Notes under the pieces: model-generated | Told to the model about the DNA's origin: nothing | What the model saw: the letters and a program-made list of their open reading frames with translations, nothing else | Database searches by the model: none | Shown here: piece by piece, positions 8,445 through 17,335 of the stretch | Layout: the number at the start of each line of letters is the position of its first letter | How positions within the stretch are numbered: position 1 is the first letter of the stretch | Translations under genes and position numbers: made by a program | DNA from: Bacillus massiliigorillae | Lineage (GTDB): Bacteria; Bacillota; Bacilli; Bacillales; DSM-1321 | Assembly: GCF_000380245.2 (NCBI RefSeq) | Contig: NZ_HG428741.1 | Coordinates: 1,421,029 to 1,458,785 of the forward strand | Direction of reading: 5' to 3' | Length of the DNA stretch: 37,757 nt

Positions 8445-8894
8445 ATGTCTAAACAGTTTCAAATAACTCGTCAAATGTTGTTAAATTTTGTACAAGATGT
8501 AAATGGAGAAGTAGCTCGAATTCAACCAGAAAGATTTAATAATAATATTCATTGGCATATCGGTCATTTACTTGTAACATCTGAGTATTTTATGTTTGGT
8601 TATCCAAAAAAATCATCAAATATTCCAGTGGAATACGCTTCTTTATTTAGCATGGGAACAAGTCCTGCTGCATGGGAAGGTGAAGTACCTTCTATTCAAG
8701 AGTTGTCTAAATGTTTAAAAGAACAGGCTGTGCGTATTAATGCCATTCATGAAGACTTTTTTGAGCAGAGGTTACCGTTTAAATTCCCTGTAGATGGTAT
8801 TGAGACATATTCAGATCTATATGCCTTAATGCTACATCACGAAGCAGAACATTTAGGACAAATGAAGGCGATGAAAAAAGCAATACAGGCATAA
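8445..8894 (+). CDS. DinB/YfiT-like metal-binding protein
   Basis: The 149-residue product fits a DinB-superfamily four-helix bundle. The metal-ligand pattern is visible: IHWHIGHLL near residues 35-43 and HHEAEHLGQM near the C-terminus, giving the usual three-histidine site. Family members are metal-dependent enzymes such as bacillithiol S-transferases or related thiol transferases, but the exact reaction here is not known. The start has AGGAGG seven bases before ATG. It stands alone and is followed by a hairpin with a T-rich tail. Confidence 0.85.
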   Translation: MSKQFQITRQMLLNFVQDVNGEVARIQPERFNNNIHWHIGHLLVTSEYFMFGYPKKSSNIPVEYASLFSMGTSPAAWEGEVPSIQELSKCLKEQAVRINAIHEDFFEQRLPFKFPVDGIETYSDLYALMLHHEAEHLGQMKAMKKAIQA

Positions 8895-8915
8895 AGTGAA
8901 GATTGAAAGTATAAA

Positions 8916-8953
8916 AGAAGCCTCAAATTTGAAAGGGGCTTCTTTATCTTTTT
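8916..8953 (+). terminator. Terminator after the DinB-like gene
   Basis: AGAAGCC pairs with GGCTTCT around an A/T-rich loop, followed by TTATCTTTTTC. Confidence 0.65.
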
Positions 8954-8995
8954 CTATTCTTAACTTATATCATGTTGATAATAATCTATAAGTAT

Positions 8996-9026
8996 AAAAA
9001 AGAAGCCATAGTATGGACTTCTTTTT
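8996..9026 (-). terminator. Terminator of the SH3b gene
   Basis: AAAAAGAAG..CCA at 8996-9008 pairs with TGG..CTTCTTTTT at 9014-9026. It lies just past the leftward stop at 9038. Confidence 0.6.
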
Positions 9027-9037
9027 GCTTAGATTTA

Positions 9038-9742
9038 TTATCTAATACTATAAACTTTCCAGTCTGATTTAGGCTCTTTCTTTAAATATAGGGTGTAAGT
9101 ATAGTTACCTGTCATTTCATCAACCACAAACTGAGACACTTCTAGGTATTCAACACCATTTTTATGATAGAAGAAATATTTTGGCTTATGAATAGCATCA
9201 TCCCAGAAGAACCCAACAATTCCATTTCCCCATATTTCGGTTTCAATAATACTATACAGAGGTACTCCTTTAGAATTTTTACCTGAAATATGGAAATGTT
9301 GTTTGAAATCTAAATCAATATAATCTTTCGAAAATGCAGGAGAAAGCATATTGTAAATTTGTTGCTTGGTTAAATCATATGTCCAAGTTGATCTTTGAAT
9401 TTTTATTACTCTATCAGTAATTTTTTTTACACTTGCTGGAGAAGTTGTTTTATAGAATCGAACATAGTCAGATGATATATAGCCTTTTCCTTTACCGTAT
9501 TGAATTTGAGTCCAGCCAGTTTTTAATTGGCTAAATACTGTAACTTTATCACTTCTTTTTAAAGATCCAATTACTTTAGCTTTTGAACTAGCTGAATTTC
9601 TAACATTTAATTTACCACTAGTAATATCAATTGTACCAATTTGTGTTGTTGCAGCTTTAGTTGAATCAGTGGTAAAGGGGATAAATACAGTAACCATTAA
9701 TGCAATTGAAATGATGATTTGTAATAAAACTCTCTTTTTCAT
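9038..9742 (-). CDS. Secreted protein with one bacterial SH3 domain
   Basis: The 234-residue protein begins with a signal peptide, with likely cleavage after TKA near residue 30. Residues 38-96 form a bacterial SH3 (SH3b) domain: GKLNVRNSASSKAKVIGSL, then KVTVFSQLKTGWTQIQYGKGKGYISSDYV. SH3b domains of this type bind peptidoglycan, so it probably acts in the cell wall. Residues 105-234 form a mixed alpha/beta domain with no catalytic motif I can name; no amidase or NlpC/P60 residues are apparent. Ribosome site GGGAGG precedes ATG. It is monocistronic and read leftwards. Confidence 0.85.
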   Translation of the reverse strand: MKKRVLLQIIISIALMVTVFIPFTTDSTKAATTQIGTIDITSGKLNVRNSASSKAKVIGSLKRSDKVTVFSQLKTGWTQIQYGKGKGYISSDYVRFYKTTSPASVKKITDRVIKIQRSTWTYDLTKQQIYNMLSPAFSKDYIDLDFKQHFHISGKNSKGVPLYSIIETEIWGNGIVGFFWDDAIHKPKYFFYHKNGVEYLEVSQFVVDEMTGNYTYTLYLKKEPKSDWKVYSIR

Positions 9743-10128
9743 ATGTGCCTCCCAATATGTAATATTTTAAAAATTCTTTCTAATTATAGCAGAAATCAGG
9801 AGCTTAAGATGCAACTATTGATAGGGATTGAAAATAAGTTTGAAAAAACAGCTAGGTTTAAAGAATTATCTTAGACAAATGGTGAAACATCAATCAAATG
9901 TGCAAGATAAGTTGGTGGCTATTAAGATAATTAAATCTTAGTGATGTTTTACTTTATAGGAAGGTGAAGTAACCGAAAAAACGATTAAATTATATTGATA
10001 TATTTTAAAATGTTAAAAAAGAGTGAATAATTTGTGTGTTTTGTTGAAAAACTTCTTTTTATATATTATTCTGAAAATACCCCTTTAACCATGATTGAAT
10101 AGCCATATTTCATTCATGTACATATACG

Positions 10129-10164
10129 AATCCCCAACTCAATATGAGAAGGGGATTTTTTTAT
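10129..10164 (+). terminator. Orphan terminator-like hairpin
   Basis: AATCCCC (10129-10135) pairs with GGGGATT (10151-10157), followed by a T run. No intact gene precedes it, so it may be left over from a lost gene. Confidence 0.6.
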
Positions 10165-10493
10165 TATTATAGATTGGAGAGATAGATTAGTTGTAGGGAT
10201 ATGATATTAACATCAAACTACGAAACTTAGCTAAATAGAAGATATCATTACATCATCTGAATACTATTTGATTCTGCAGATTGATTAGAAATCAATTTAC
10301 AGTGGATCAACTATGGAGTAGTCTAAATAATTCAATTCCAATTATACTATGTTCCAAATTTGAAATAGTCAAAAAACACTTGGAGTGTTTTTCAAAATTT
10401 AAGAAAAAGCAGCGCATTAACTGTACTGTTGGTTACACTTTATAGTGGATATGTATTTTTTATTAAATAATCCAGTAATTTTATACACAACAA

Positions 10494-10518
10494 AACCAGC
10501 CTACTTATTAGGCTGGTT
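10494..10518 (+). terminator. Hairpin upstream of a 12-codon ORF
   Basis: AACCAGCCT (10494-10502) pairs perfectly with AGGCTGGTT (10510-10518). TAGGAGGA follows at once, then ATG 10537 and a 12-codon ORF ending in TAA. It could be a terminator or a leader structure. Confidence 0.45.
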
Positions 10519-10536
10519 ACTTAGGAGGAAATCTAT

Positions 10537-10575
10537 ATGAAAAGGTTTTACCTTGTTGATAATAATAAAACATAA
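10537..10575 (+). CDS. Possible 12-residue peptide ORF
   Basis: The ORF reads MKRFYLVDNNKT and then stops. Its only support is a strong AGGAGGA site at the right distance. It may be the preserved start of a lost gene or a leader peptide. Very uncertain. Confidence 0.2.
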   Translation: MKRFYLVDNNKT

Positions 10576-10675
10576 ATCGTAAGAAATTATTAACGAATTC
10601 TTAAAATAGTATTAATATTCTACACTATGATGTTGATAATGGATTATTGAAAGGAGGGTTTGAACAAATCGTAAA

Positions 10676-10795
10676 TTAATTAGTAGTGTATGTTCTAGAT
10701 TTTCCGTCTACAACTCCAGCTATTGTATTTGCTAATAAAAGGGATACTATTCCTAAAACTCCTGTAATAATAGTATTGTTCGATAGCTTATTCAT
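10676..10795 (-). CDS. 39-residue single-span membrane peptide
   Basis: ATG 10795 follows GGAGAAG by about nine bases. The product is polar at the start (MNKLSNN), then one hydrophobic segment of about 18 residues (TIITGVLGIVSLLLANTI), then a short basic/Thr-rich tail. It is too short for usual gene finders. It could be a small membrane regulator or a type I toxin-like peptide, but no antisense RNA is identifiable. Function unknown. Confidence 0.45.
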   Translation of the reverse strand: MNKLSNNTIITGVLGIVSLLLANTIAGVVDGKSRTYTTN

Positions 10796-11127
10796 ATTAC
10801 ACTTCTCCATGTACGCTAATTGTTATACACATTATATTACAGGTGTGTGATGTTATCGTTTTATTTTCTTACATTTTAATTTGTATTATGTTTCCAAAAA
10901 AGAACAAGCTCTTTAAAGAAGAGCCTAATAATTATGCACCACCAATACCGATAGCAACAAGAAGCAAAAATGTGACAACTATTACGGTTAAAAAATTAAT
11001 CTACTCGAATTCTCCAAATATTAATTGGTGCTCAAAAAAGAGGATTAAAACTAAAATGTGATTAGTAACGCAATTGTTTGAAGTTATTGGTAAAATGATT
11101 GAAGGATGATATAACTAGGTAGATATG
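10796..11127. other. Intergenic region with small hydrophobic remnants
   Basis: A rightward 72-codon ORF at 10843-11061 starts at GTG without a ribosome site. On the reverse strand a 17-residue hydrophobic stretch ending in GIGIGGA-type residues has no in-frame start. Neither is called. Confidence 0.35.
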
Positions 11128-11756
11128 TACACAGTAAAGGGAGGAATGGGTAGTATTAATTTTCGAAAAGTAGAATTAAAGAAAAAAGGACATGCAATTA
11201 ATCTTACAAAAGGAAGTCAAAAAGGGTTAGGAGAAATCCTAGTTAGTTTGAATTGGAATCAAAACGGGGCTATTGTCAGGTCTTTTTAGTAAATCTAATA
11301 CCATAGATTTATATTTGGGGTGCCTATATGACTAACAAATGGTGAAAAAGGATATGTTCTAGGTGAGGGGCATTTGCCGTGATTTGCAACAAGTCTTATA
11401 TTAAGTTAGATAAAGATGATCGAACAGGTGCAGTACCGGGCGGTGAAAATCTTCGGATTAATGGTAATAAAATATTTGAGATTAAGAGAACCCTTGTTTA
11501 TGCATTTATTTATGAAGGAGTTGCGAATTTGTCCCAAGCGGATGGAATTGTAACTTTAAAATACGCTAATGGTTCAGATATTGAAATTAAACTTGATAAC
11601 CATATAAACGGGCAAATAATGTGCGCAATTGCTATTATTAAAAATCAGAATAATGAAATATTTAAAATTGCATTTCTTGTGGAATATTTTAAGTGACATA
11701 AGGAAATGGATAGAGCTTATAACTGGGGAATGAAATGGAAAGCAGGAAAGAAATAA
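11128..11756 (+). pseudogene. Broken TerD-family (TerA-like) gene
   Basis: Pieces of one protein appear in order but in different frames. First is GHAINLTKGSQKGLGEILV, the N-terminal TerD-type strand. Next, in another frame, is LFSKSNTIDLYLGCLYD, then TNGEKGYVLGEGHLP, DLQQV, and KLDKDDRTGAVPGGENLRI, with ANLSQADGIVTLKYANG following. The last part, EMDRAYNWGMKWKAGRK, lies after an in-frame TGA at 11694-11696. At least four frameshifts or stops are needed to explain this. TerD proteins are calcium-binding stress and tellurite-resistance proteins; this copy cannot make a full product. A 105-codon ORF at 11379-11696 is only its largest open fragment. The intact gene at 11796 follows in the same direction. 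Confidence 0.85.
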
Positions 11757-11795
11757 TAGGTTAAAAGGGTTATTTTAAGAGGTGGGTACAAAAAA

Positions 11796-12455
11796 ATGAA
11801 GGTATTTATAATTGAGTCAGCTAGTCCGTTGGAGATTATAAAAGGAAGAACGGAAGGAGGAGCATTAAAAGAAATATGTGAAATGATGGATTATGATGTT
11901 TTGTCGTTTTTCGTCAAATCAAAAGATGAATTTATTGAAATTTGTAATTATTTATCATCTATTGAATGTGTGGTTAGAGAAAAATCAGAAGATGAACCTA
12001 TATGCATACATTTAAGCTTTCATGGTGATGAAGGAGGTATACAAATAGGAAGAGATAAAGTAGATTGGAAAGATATCGCTGATTGCCTCTATCCAATGTT
12101 TAATATGGATTATTCAGAAGATATATTACTATCGATATCTGCATGTGGGGCAGATAACTGTGATATTCATTATTGTATAGAAAACCTTATCGCTAAAAAT
12201 GGTATGAAACCACCGAGATATATTTTTATTATTGATGAAGAAGAGGTTCTCTGGAGAGATGCAATTTTAAACTGGACAATTCTATATCATCAGATTGTAC
12301 ATATTTCCACTAGCGTAGTTTTAATGAAGGATTTACTCAATAGAATATCTGTATCAGGTTTTGGTAATTTAAAGTATTTCCGTTGGAGTAAAACAAGAAA
12401 GAAATTTGTTCAATACAGTAAGGGAATTAGGGAACAAAGTACAATTCTACAATGA
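11796..12455 (+). CDS. Caspase/CHAT-like protein with His-Cys pair, unassigned
   Basis: The 219-residue protein has two segments that look like the catalytic strands of clan CD peptidases (caspase, CHAT): ICIHLSFHGDEGGIQIG with His76, and ILLSISACGADNC with Cys117. The spacing of about 40 residues between His and Cys, the hydrophobic strands before each, and the following Gly or Ser are as expected for that fold. After Cys117 the chain is short and includes a hydrophobic segment near 160-180. No second domain is present, so the protein would be a minimal one. AAGAGGTGGG precedes the ATG. It lies 40 bases after the broken TerD gene and 36 bases before a small lipoprotein gene. The family call rests on motif recognition only; it could be an unrelated alpha/beta protein. 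Confidence 0.5.
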   Translation: MKVFIIESASPLEIIKGRTEGGALKEICEMMDYDVLSFFVKSKDEFIEICNYLSSIECVVREKSEDEPICIHLSFHGDEGGIQIGRDKVDWKDIADCLYPMFNMDYSEDILLSISACGADNCDIHYCIENLIAKNGMKPPRYIFIIDEEEVLWRDAILNWTILYHQIVHISTSVVLMKDLLNRISVSGFGNLKYFRWSKTRKKFVQYSKGIREQSTILQ

Positions 12456-12491
12456 AAGAGTGTTTTCTATCAATAGAGAGGAGAGGAAGAA

Positions 12492-12794
12492 GTGTCAAAA
12501 GAAGCGATAAATGAATTACGCAATATAAGAATAACGTTGGTGATTTTGACAATATTTTTTGTATTTTCTGGATGTGGTAGAGATCAAAGCGTTGTAGATA
12601 ATACAGAAGATATTAGTGGAACTATTGAGAGCAGGTTCCAATATTCTAATATGGTGGAGCTTGGTGATGGTAATTTTGGAGTTTTGTCTGGTGACTCAAG
12701 TAATGGAGTAAATGGACAAGAAATCAAGGTATACCATTATAATGAGACAACAAATAAACTTGAATATAGAACAAGCAAAATAATAGAAGAATAG
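12492..12794 (+). CDS. Small lipoprotein of unknown function
   Basis: The start is GTG 12492 with a strong GAGGAGAGGAAG site. The 100-residue product has a short cytoplasmic lead, a hydrophobic segment and a lipobox ending in Cys28 (FSGC), so it is probably lipid-anchored outside. The mature domain of about 70 residues includes MVELGDGNFGVLSG and EIKVYHYNETTNKLEYR, which looks like a small beta-rich module. It follows the caspase-like gene by 36 bases and is probably co-transcribed. No family name recognised. After its stop the same frame stays open to 12950 and includes ATG 12813, but without a ribosome site. Confidence 0.65.
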   Translation: MSKEAINELRNIRITLVILTIFFVFSGCGRDQSVVDNTEDISGTIESRFQYSNMVELGDGNFGVLSGDSSNGVNGQEIKVYHYNETTNKLEYRTSKIIEE

Positions 12795-13037
12795 ATAGTA
12801 TTATTTGCGGTAATGGCGGTGAAAATAAAAAATATATTTATGAATATAGATAATAAGTATCAAAAGATAGCAGAGATAACTTCTCATATGAGTTTGGTGG
12901 ATGAAAATGAAAAGTTTTTTTATGGTTACAACAGAAATCAATTAAAATGAAATGTAGGAACTTAAGTTAGAAAAACAATAAATAATTCTATTGAAGAGGT
13001 CATTTTTATGATGATTTCTTATTTGTTACATAAACAA

Positions 13038-13063
13038 AGCTCCCTTCAGTTTGAAAGGGAGCT
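13038..13063. terminator. Hairpin, possible terminator
   Basis: AGCTCCCTT (13038-13046) pairs with AAGGGAGCT (13055-13063). T-rich tails on both sides are weak. Leftward fragments beyond it (13078-13200) read as a short degraded coding sequence. Confidence 0.45.
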
Positions 13064-13234
13064 AAATGTGTTATTTGTAAACTGAACCAGGTATGTTTTC
13101 TTTAGAATTTCTTGCAGCATAATAGTCAACTTCATATTATTGAAATATAAAGTAATACCATTTTTATTTTATATGAATTGAGTAGCCGTATTCAATCATT
13201 ACTAATGCCAGTCTAGGTATTTTTGGTTATATTA

Positions 13235-14920
13235 TTATAAAATAAATTTATTGATAGAACTTTGCAAATTTGTAGCGATGTTATTGAGATTCTCAGATGA
13301 CGTTGCTAATTCTTGCATAGAAGCATATTGTTCTTCTGTAGCAGAAGCAACATTTTGGGTATTTACTACAGACTTTTCGGATATACTAGCAAGTCTTTCT
13401 ATAATATCTACCATACTATTAGTATTGGTATTTACTTGCATAATAACTGTTGAAACATCAATTGTTTGTATTGAAATTTGTTCGATAAATTCAGAGATGT
13501 TCTTAAAGGCTTTACCGGTATTGAAAGTCATTTCAATTCCATCTTTTAAAGCTGATTCACCATCAGCCATAGAATTAGCTGCATCTTTGGCTTCAAGCTG
13601 TATTTGTTCAATTAATATTTGAATATCCTTAGCTGATTGAGAGGACTGCTCGGCCAGCTTTCTAACCTCATCTGCAACAACAGCAAAGCCACGACCATGT
13701 TCACCTGCTCTTGCTGCTTCAATTGCAGCATTTAAGGCTAATAAATTAGTTTTATCGGCAATTTGAGTGATTAATGAAATAATTTGTCCAATTTCTTCTG
13801 ATGTATCAGCTAAACGATTGACGGTTGCAGATGTGTGATTTACTTTGTAATTTATATTGTTCATTTGGTCTAATGTTTGTTGAACAATTTTATTCCCATT
13901 ATTCACACTATCCGTTGCTTGGATACCTAAGTTAGTTACACGCTCAATAGATAAAGCAGCTTGATTCATACCTTGTGATATTTCTGATATTGAATTAGAA
14001 GTGGCGGACAAATCAGATGCTTGAAGATCTGTTCCAACTGCAACTTCCTGTATAGAGTTTGTTATTTGTTCAGTTGCTTCTTTTGTTGTTTCTGTACTCA
14101 CAGATAATTCTTCAGAAGAAGACACAATTTGTTGTGTTGTAGTATTCAATTGTTGTATAAGATTACTTAAACTTAGCCTCATTTCTTCAAAAGAATGTGA
14201 AAGCCTTCCAAATTCATCTTTTGAATCTATTAGAGCAGAATGGCTCAAATCACCTTTGGTAATAATTTTCGAAGATTCTATTAACTTTGTCAGTGGATTG
14301 ATAATCGATTTACTTAATAAGACGGCAATAACAATTCCTATAATAAAGACTAAGGCTGCAATAATGATAAAAACTAATTGGCTTTTATTAATTAAATCTT
14401 CGTTATTCTTTAATGAATAGTTAATATCTGATATATATTTTTGTTGTAACTTATCAACTTTATCGTTGATTTCGATTGCGGTAGCATCGAATTCAGGCAT
14501 AATTGTATTTCCTTTTGAGGGGCCTTCTTGAATATAATACGTTGCCATCTTTTTACCAGTTGCGTAATAAGAATCAAATGATGATTTGATTTCATTTAGA
14601 TTATTAGATTCAGTTGGATGGAGTTCCTTTAGTTTTTCTAAATCATTATAAAAAATCTTACTATGGTCTTCAGCTTTTTCAAATCCATCGTCATAACCAT
14701 CTTGTGCTCTTGTAGCACTTATGTCTGAAAAGTATTGTTGAACTTGAACAACTGATAGTTTAAGTTCGTCTGTAATTAGGGAAGACTGTAAAGTTGCATT
14801 TCTAATTGTTTCTAGATCATTGATCTGTTTCTCAGAATTTACATATTGTATAATTCCAAGAATTAAAATTAGTACAAATATACTACCAAATGACAGTAAG
14901 CTTCTATATTTAAAACTCAT
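13235..14920 (-). CDS. Methyl-accepting chemotaxis protein, four-helix-bundle sensor
   Basis: The 561-residue chemoreceptor has TM1 at about 8-25, an extracellular all-helical sensor of about 155 residues (four-helix-bundle type, no Cache motif), TM2 at 182-203, HAMP at about 204-256, and the cytoplasmic signalling coil. The hairpin tip at about 383-422 reads DKTNLLALNAAIEAARAG and is close to that of the receptor at 2398. GAGGTGGAGAA precedes ATG. It stands alone. The two receptors differ in sensor type, so they probably detect different signals; neither ligand can be predicted. No other che gene is nearby. Confidence 0.93.
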   Translation of the reverse strand: MSFKYRSLLSFGSIFVLILILGIIQYVNSEKQINDLETIRNATLQSSLITDELKLSVVQVQQYFSDISATRAQDGYDDGFEKAEDHSKIFYNDLEKLKELHPTESNNLNEIKSSFDSYYATGKKMATYYIQEGPSKGNTIMPEFDATAIEINDKVDKLQQKYISDINYSLKNNEDLINKSQLVFIIIAALVFIIGIVIAVLLSKSIINPLTKLIESSKIITKGDLSHSALIDSKDEFGRLSHSFEEMRLSLSNLIQQLNTTTQQIVSSSEELSVSTETTKEATEQITNSIQEVAVGTDLQASDLSATSNSISEISQGMNQAALSIERVTNLGIQATDSVNNGNKIVQQTLDQMNNINYKVNHTSATVNRLADTSEEIGQIISLITQIADKTNLLALNAAIEAARAGEHGRGFAVVADEVRKLAEQSSQSAKDIQILIEQIQLEAKDAANSMADGESALKDGIEMTFNTGKAFKNISEFIEQISIQTIDVSTVIMQVNTNTNSMVDIIERLASISEKSVVNTQNVASATEEQYASMQELATSSENLNNIATNLQSSINKFIL

Positions 14921-15174
14921 TTCTCCACCTCTATTAGATTTGTATGTATTTAAAGAATTGTTTTACAATATTTCGGAGTTGGTAATAGTATTATACTACG
15001 ATTTTTAGTAAAATTTTACTACTTGTATGGCGATTTAAAGAAGATTCAGTTTTTTGTTTGAATTAATTCAAAATATTGATGAAAGTAGTAACGCAAAAAG
15101 TAATGGTACGAGAATGTGAAGAGGCATATTTGTGGGGAAGAAGTGGGCGAGAATAAAACATGGATTTTTTTATG

Positions 15175-15205
15175 AAAAAAAGTTCAGTATCATTAATACT
15201 GAACT
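15175..15205 (-). terminator. Terminator of the secreted-protein gene
   Basis: AGTTCAGTAT (15181-15190) pairs with ATACTGAACT (15196-15205), with a run of T on the reverse strand directly after. It begins four bases past the leftward stop at 15209. Confidence 0.85.
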
Positions 15206-15208
15206 CAA

Positions 15209-15904
15209 TTAATACAGTAAATAATATTTTTCGTAAATCTTTTCGTATTCTTCGGTAGTTATTCCAAACTTATCTTTAACTGCTTTAACAACTAAATTAT
15301 TGTCTGTTTCTGGATCATAGTATCTTCCACGTTTAGTCATCGTATTGAAGAACTCATAACCATACATAAAGATTTCGAAGTCATCATATCCATTGATTTT
15401 TTCACGGGGAAATAGCGATGCTATTTCATTAAACTTTTTTTTGAATTCATTAGATGTATAAATGATTTCATTATTCATAATAAGTTGGCTTCTTGTTTTG
15501 AAAACTAATTGTTCATTTGGTAATTTATTTGTATACTCATAGGAATCTTTCTTTGTGTTAGCTATGAAAGTAAAATCATGATTATATAAGGTAGTTTTAT
15601 TGTGATTAGTAAATAATTGATAACGTAATTTTTTACTAAAGTAATCAAATGATGTGAATTTATTGAAATCATTTACGCTTTCAAATTCCTTGTCAATATC
15701 AAAATGGAGAAGAATATTGCTATTTTTAATAGTTATTTTTGGATTATCTATTATTCTTAAAGGATAGTCATTATCAAGTATTGAGCAAGATATTTCTTCA
15801 ATCGTTTTGACATTGCTTTTAGATCTATAGGCATCTGAGAACTTTGTGGATGGTAAAAATATACAAAATACTATAAGAAGTACATAGAAAAACTTTTTGG
15901 TCAT
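15209..15904 (-). CDS. Secreted protein of unknown function
   Basis: The 231-residue product starts MTKKFFYVLLIVFCIFLP, a clear signal peptide or anchor, with likely cleavage near residue 25 (FSDA). The rest is hydrophilic, with alternating Asp/Asn/Lys-rich strands and a C-terminal helical part rich in Tyr and Glu (EEYEKIYEKYYLLY). I see no catalytic motif, cell-wall anchor or repeat. The ribosome site is weak (GAGTTGAT), but an excellent terminator follows the stop. It is a single gene in a low-GC area and may be accessory. Confidence 0.65.
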   Translation of the reverse strand: MTKKFFYVLLIVFCIFLPSTKFSDAYRSKSNVKTIEEISCSILDNDYPLRIIDNPKITIKNSNILLHFDIDKEFESVNDFNKFTSFDYFSKKLRYQLFTNHNKTTLYNHDFTFIANTKKDSYEYTNKLPNEQLVFKTRSQLIMNNEIIYTSNEFKKKFNEIASLFPREKINGYDDFEIFMYGYEFFNTMTKRGRYYDPETDNNLVVKAVKDKFGITTEEYEKIYEKYYLLY

Positions 15905-16049
15905 ATATTAATCAACTCTTTAAATGTTATTTACTATAACACTTTATAAAAAAAGTTTGTTGAAAATATGTGCAACTTATTTCGTGAATCAAAAATCATA
16001 TATAGTTAAGAATATAAATAACTATATTGTTCTAAAAGGATGACGCAAA

Positions 16050-16562
16050 ATGATTTATATTTATAATGATTATGGTGGAACTCATACGACTTCCTTGGCT
16101 GCAGCACATCATTTGGAAATCCTTAAGGAGCCTACATACAAATTGTCAACAGAAGAAGTTTTAGAAGTACCGTACTTTAATAAATTAACCAAGTCTGATT
16201 TTGGAAGGCTTATATATCATGGCAAAGATAGTAATGGTGATTTAGTATATACAGTAGGAAGAAAACGCTCGAAATTAGTTGTACCAGCTTTAAAAGATTT
16301 TGGATCAATCTTGTTAAATCATTTTAATTCTGATGAACATATTATTTTTTCAAATACATCGCCAACTGTTCCATTAGTGATGAGCTTAGGTGGCTTCTTT
16401 TCAAGAGGATTGGGTATCGATAGTATTGGTGTTCCATTGCTTGTTAAAGGAGCACAAAAATGTAATATGAACATTTATAAATTGGTTGAGCACACAAAAG
16501 AAGTAGCTGTCACAAGGAAGAAAAGAATTATAGTACTGGATAATCAAGAATTCAAAATCTGA
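16050..16562 (+). CDS. DUF3189 family protein
   Basis: The 170-residue product opens with MIYIYNDYGGTHTTSLAAAHHL, the hallmark start of DUF3189 proteins, in which a Gly-Gly-Thr-His stretch follows a first beta strand as in a nucleotide-binding fold. It continues with EVLEVPYFNKLTKSDFGRLIYHG. The function of this family is not known to me; the start suggests phosphate or nucleotide binding. No signal peptide or membrane segment. AAAGGATG precedes the ATG. Monocistronic, with a terminator at 16598-16628. Confidence 0.85.
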   Translation: MIYIYNDYGGTHTTSLAAAHHLEILKEPTYKLSTEEVLEVPYFNKLTKSDFGRLIYHGKDSNGDLVYTVGRKRSKLVVPALKDFGSILLNHFNSDEHIIFSNTSPTVPLVMSLGGFFSRGLGIDSIGVPLLVKGAQKCNMNIYKLVEHTKEVAVTRKKRIIVLDNQEFKI

Positions 16563-16935
16563 GAAATATAATAAAAACAGAATTTGAATTGTTCTAAAGA
16601 GGCTATATTATATAGTCTCTTTTTTTTGTAAGAAAATAATTGGCAATTATTGTTTTTTTTGTGTTGCCTATTTTAATAATAATTTATGAATGATTCATCT
16701 TTTGCTTTTTCAATATCAAAACGTTAAAAAAGAACTAATCCTAGTTAAAACTAGTTATAATCTTTTAATGATTCTTAAAGTGAAAATTTCATCTTCTAAT
16801 TAAAATTAAACTTTCATTAGGTTCAATAGAAAATGAGATGCAACTTTTTATCCTAATAATTCGTTATCTATATAGTTAACATTTATATGGAATAAGCTTT
16901 GAAAACTATTGTTAATTTAGAAAGGAAGCAACAGC
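16563..16935. other. Intergenic region
   Basis: It contains the DUF3189 terminator at 16598-16628. From about 16640 to 16935 it is A/T-rich with no gene or structure that I can support. Confidence 0.45.
16598..16628 (+). terminator. Terminator after the DUF3189 gene
   Basis: A 10-bp stem with one G-U pair (16598-16607 with 16611-16620) and a TTA loop precedes eight T residues. Confidence 0.85.
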
Positions 16936-17157
16936 ATGATTTCAGAAAAAGAAAATAAACGAGAATATATACTTTGGGGTCTAGCTACAATGTTTATTTT
17001 TGCCCCATTAGGATCTTGTGTGATTGGTATAATCTTTGGTGTAATTTATCATGATGGTTTTACTGCAGGTGGAATCATGGTAATTCTCTTTCCTATTATC
17101 TTTTTGATTGGACTATATTTGATTGTACAAGGAATCTTCAAAAAGAAAACTGCTTAA
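16936..17157 (+). CDS. Small two-span membrane protein
   Basis: The 73-residue product has a charged start (MISEKENKREY), two hydrophobic segments (about 12-36 and 44-66) and a Lys-rich end. AAAGGAAG lies nine bases before ATG. It resembles many short membrane proteins in bacilli without known function. No neighbour gives a clue to its job. Confidence 0.65.
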   Translation: MISEKENKREYILWGLATMFIFAPLGSCVIGIIFGVIYHDGFTAGGIMVILFPIIFLIGLYLIVQGIFKKKTA

Positions 17158-17335
17158 TAATTTTAGTTAAATGTTTGTTGAAGAAATTGTTTTCAAACTA
17201 ATAAAATAGAATCACTTAAAATAATGAGTTCACGTACACAAGGTTGATTATGTTCCATCTTGAAATAAAAAAGATCCCGAAGAGTTAATAGATTGCTTAA
17301 TTATATCTATCTAAAGTTTAACGACCCTATCATTT

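Larger units (their letters stand above)
9743..10675. other. 930-bp stretch of mostly decayed or non-coding DNA
   Basis: No substantial gene is present. It contains a terminator-like hairpin at 10129-10164, a palindrome at 10372-10392, a hairpin at 10494-10518 followed by a 12-codon ORF with a good ribosome site, and an AAGGAGGG near 10650 leading only into a four-codon ORF (TTG 10660). The pattern suggests worn-down gene starts. Confidence 0.4.

Noticed and set aside
10843..11061. Rightward 72-codon ORF and a leftward YjcZ-like hydrophobic stretch
   Set aside because: The first lacks a ribosome site; the second has no usable in-frame start.
13078..13205. Leftward degraded coding text (IEYGYSIHIK, later VDYYAARNSKENIPGS)
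   Set aside because: Two in-frame stops and no homologue recognised. A weak match of its start to 10091-10118 may be chance.
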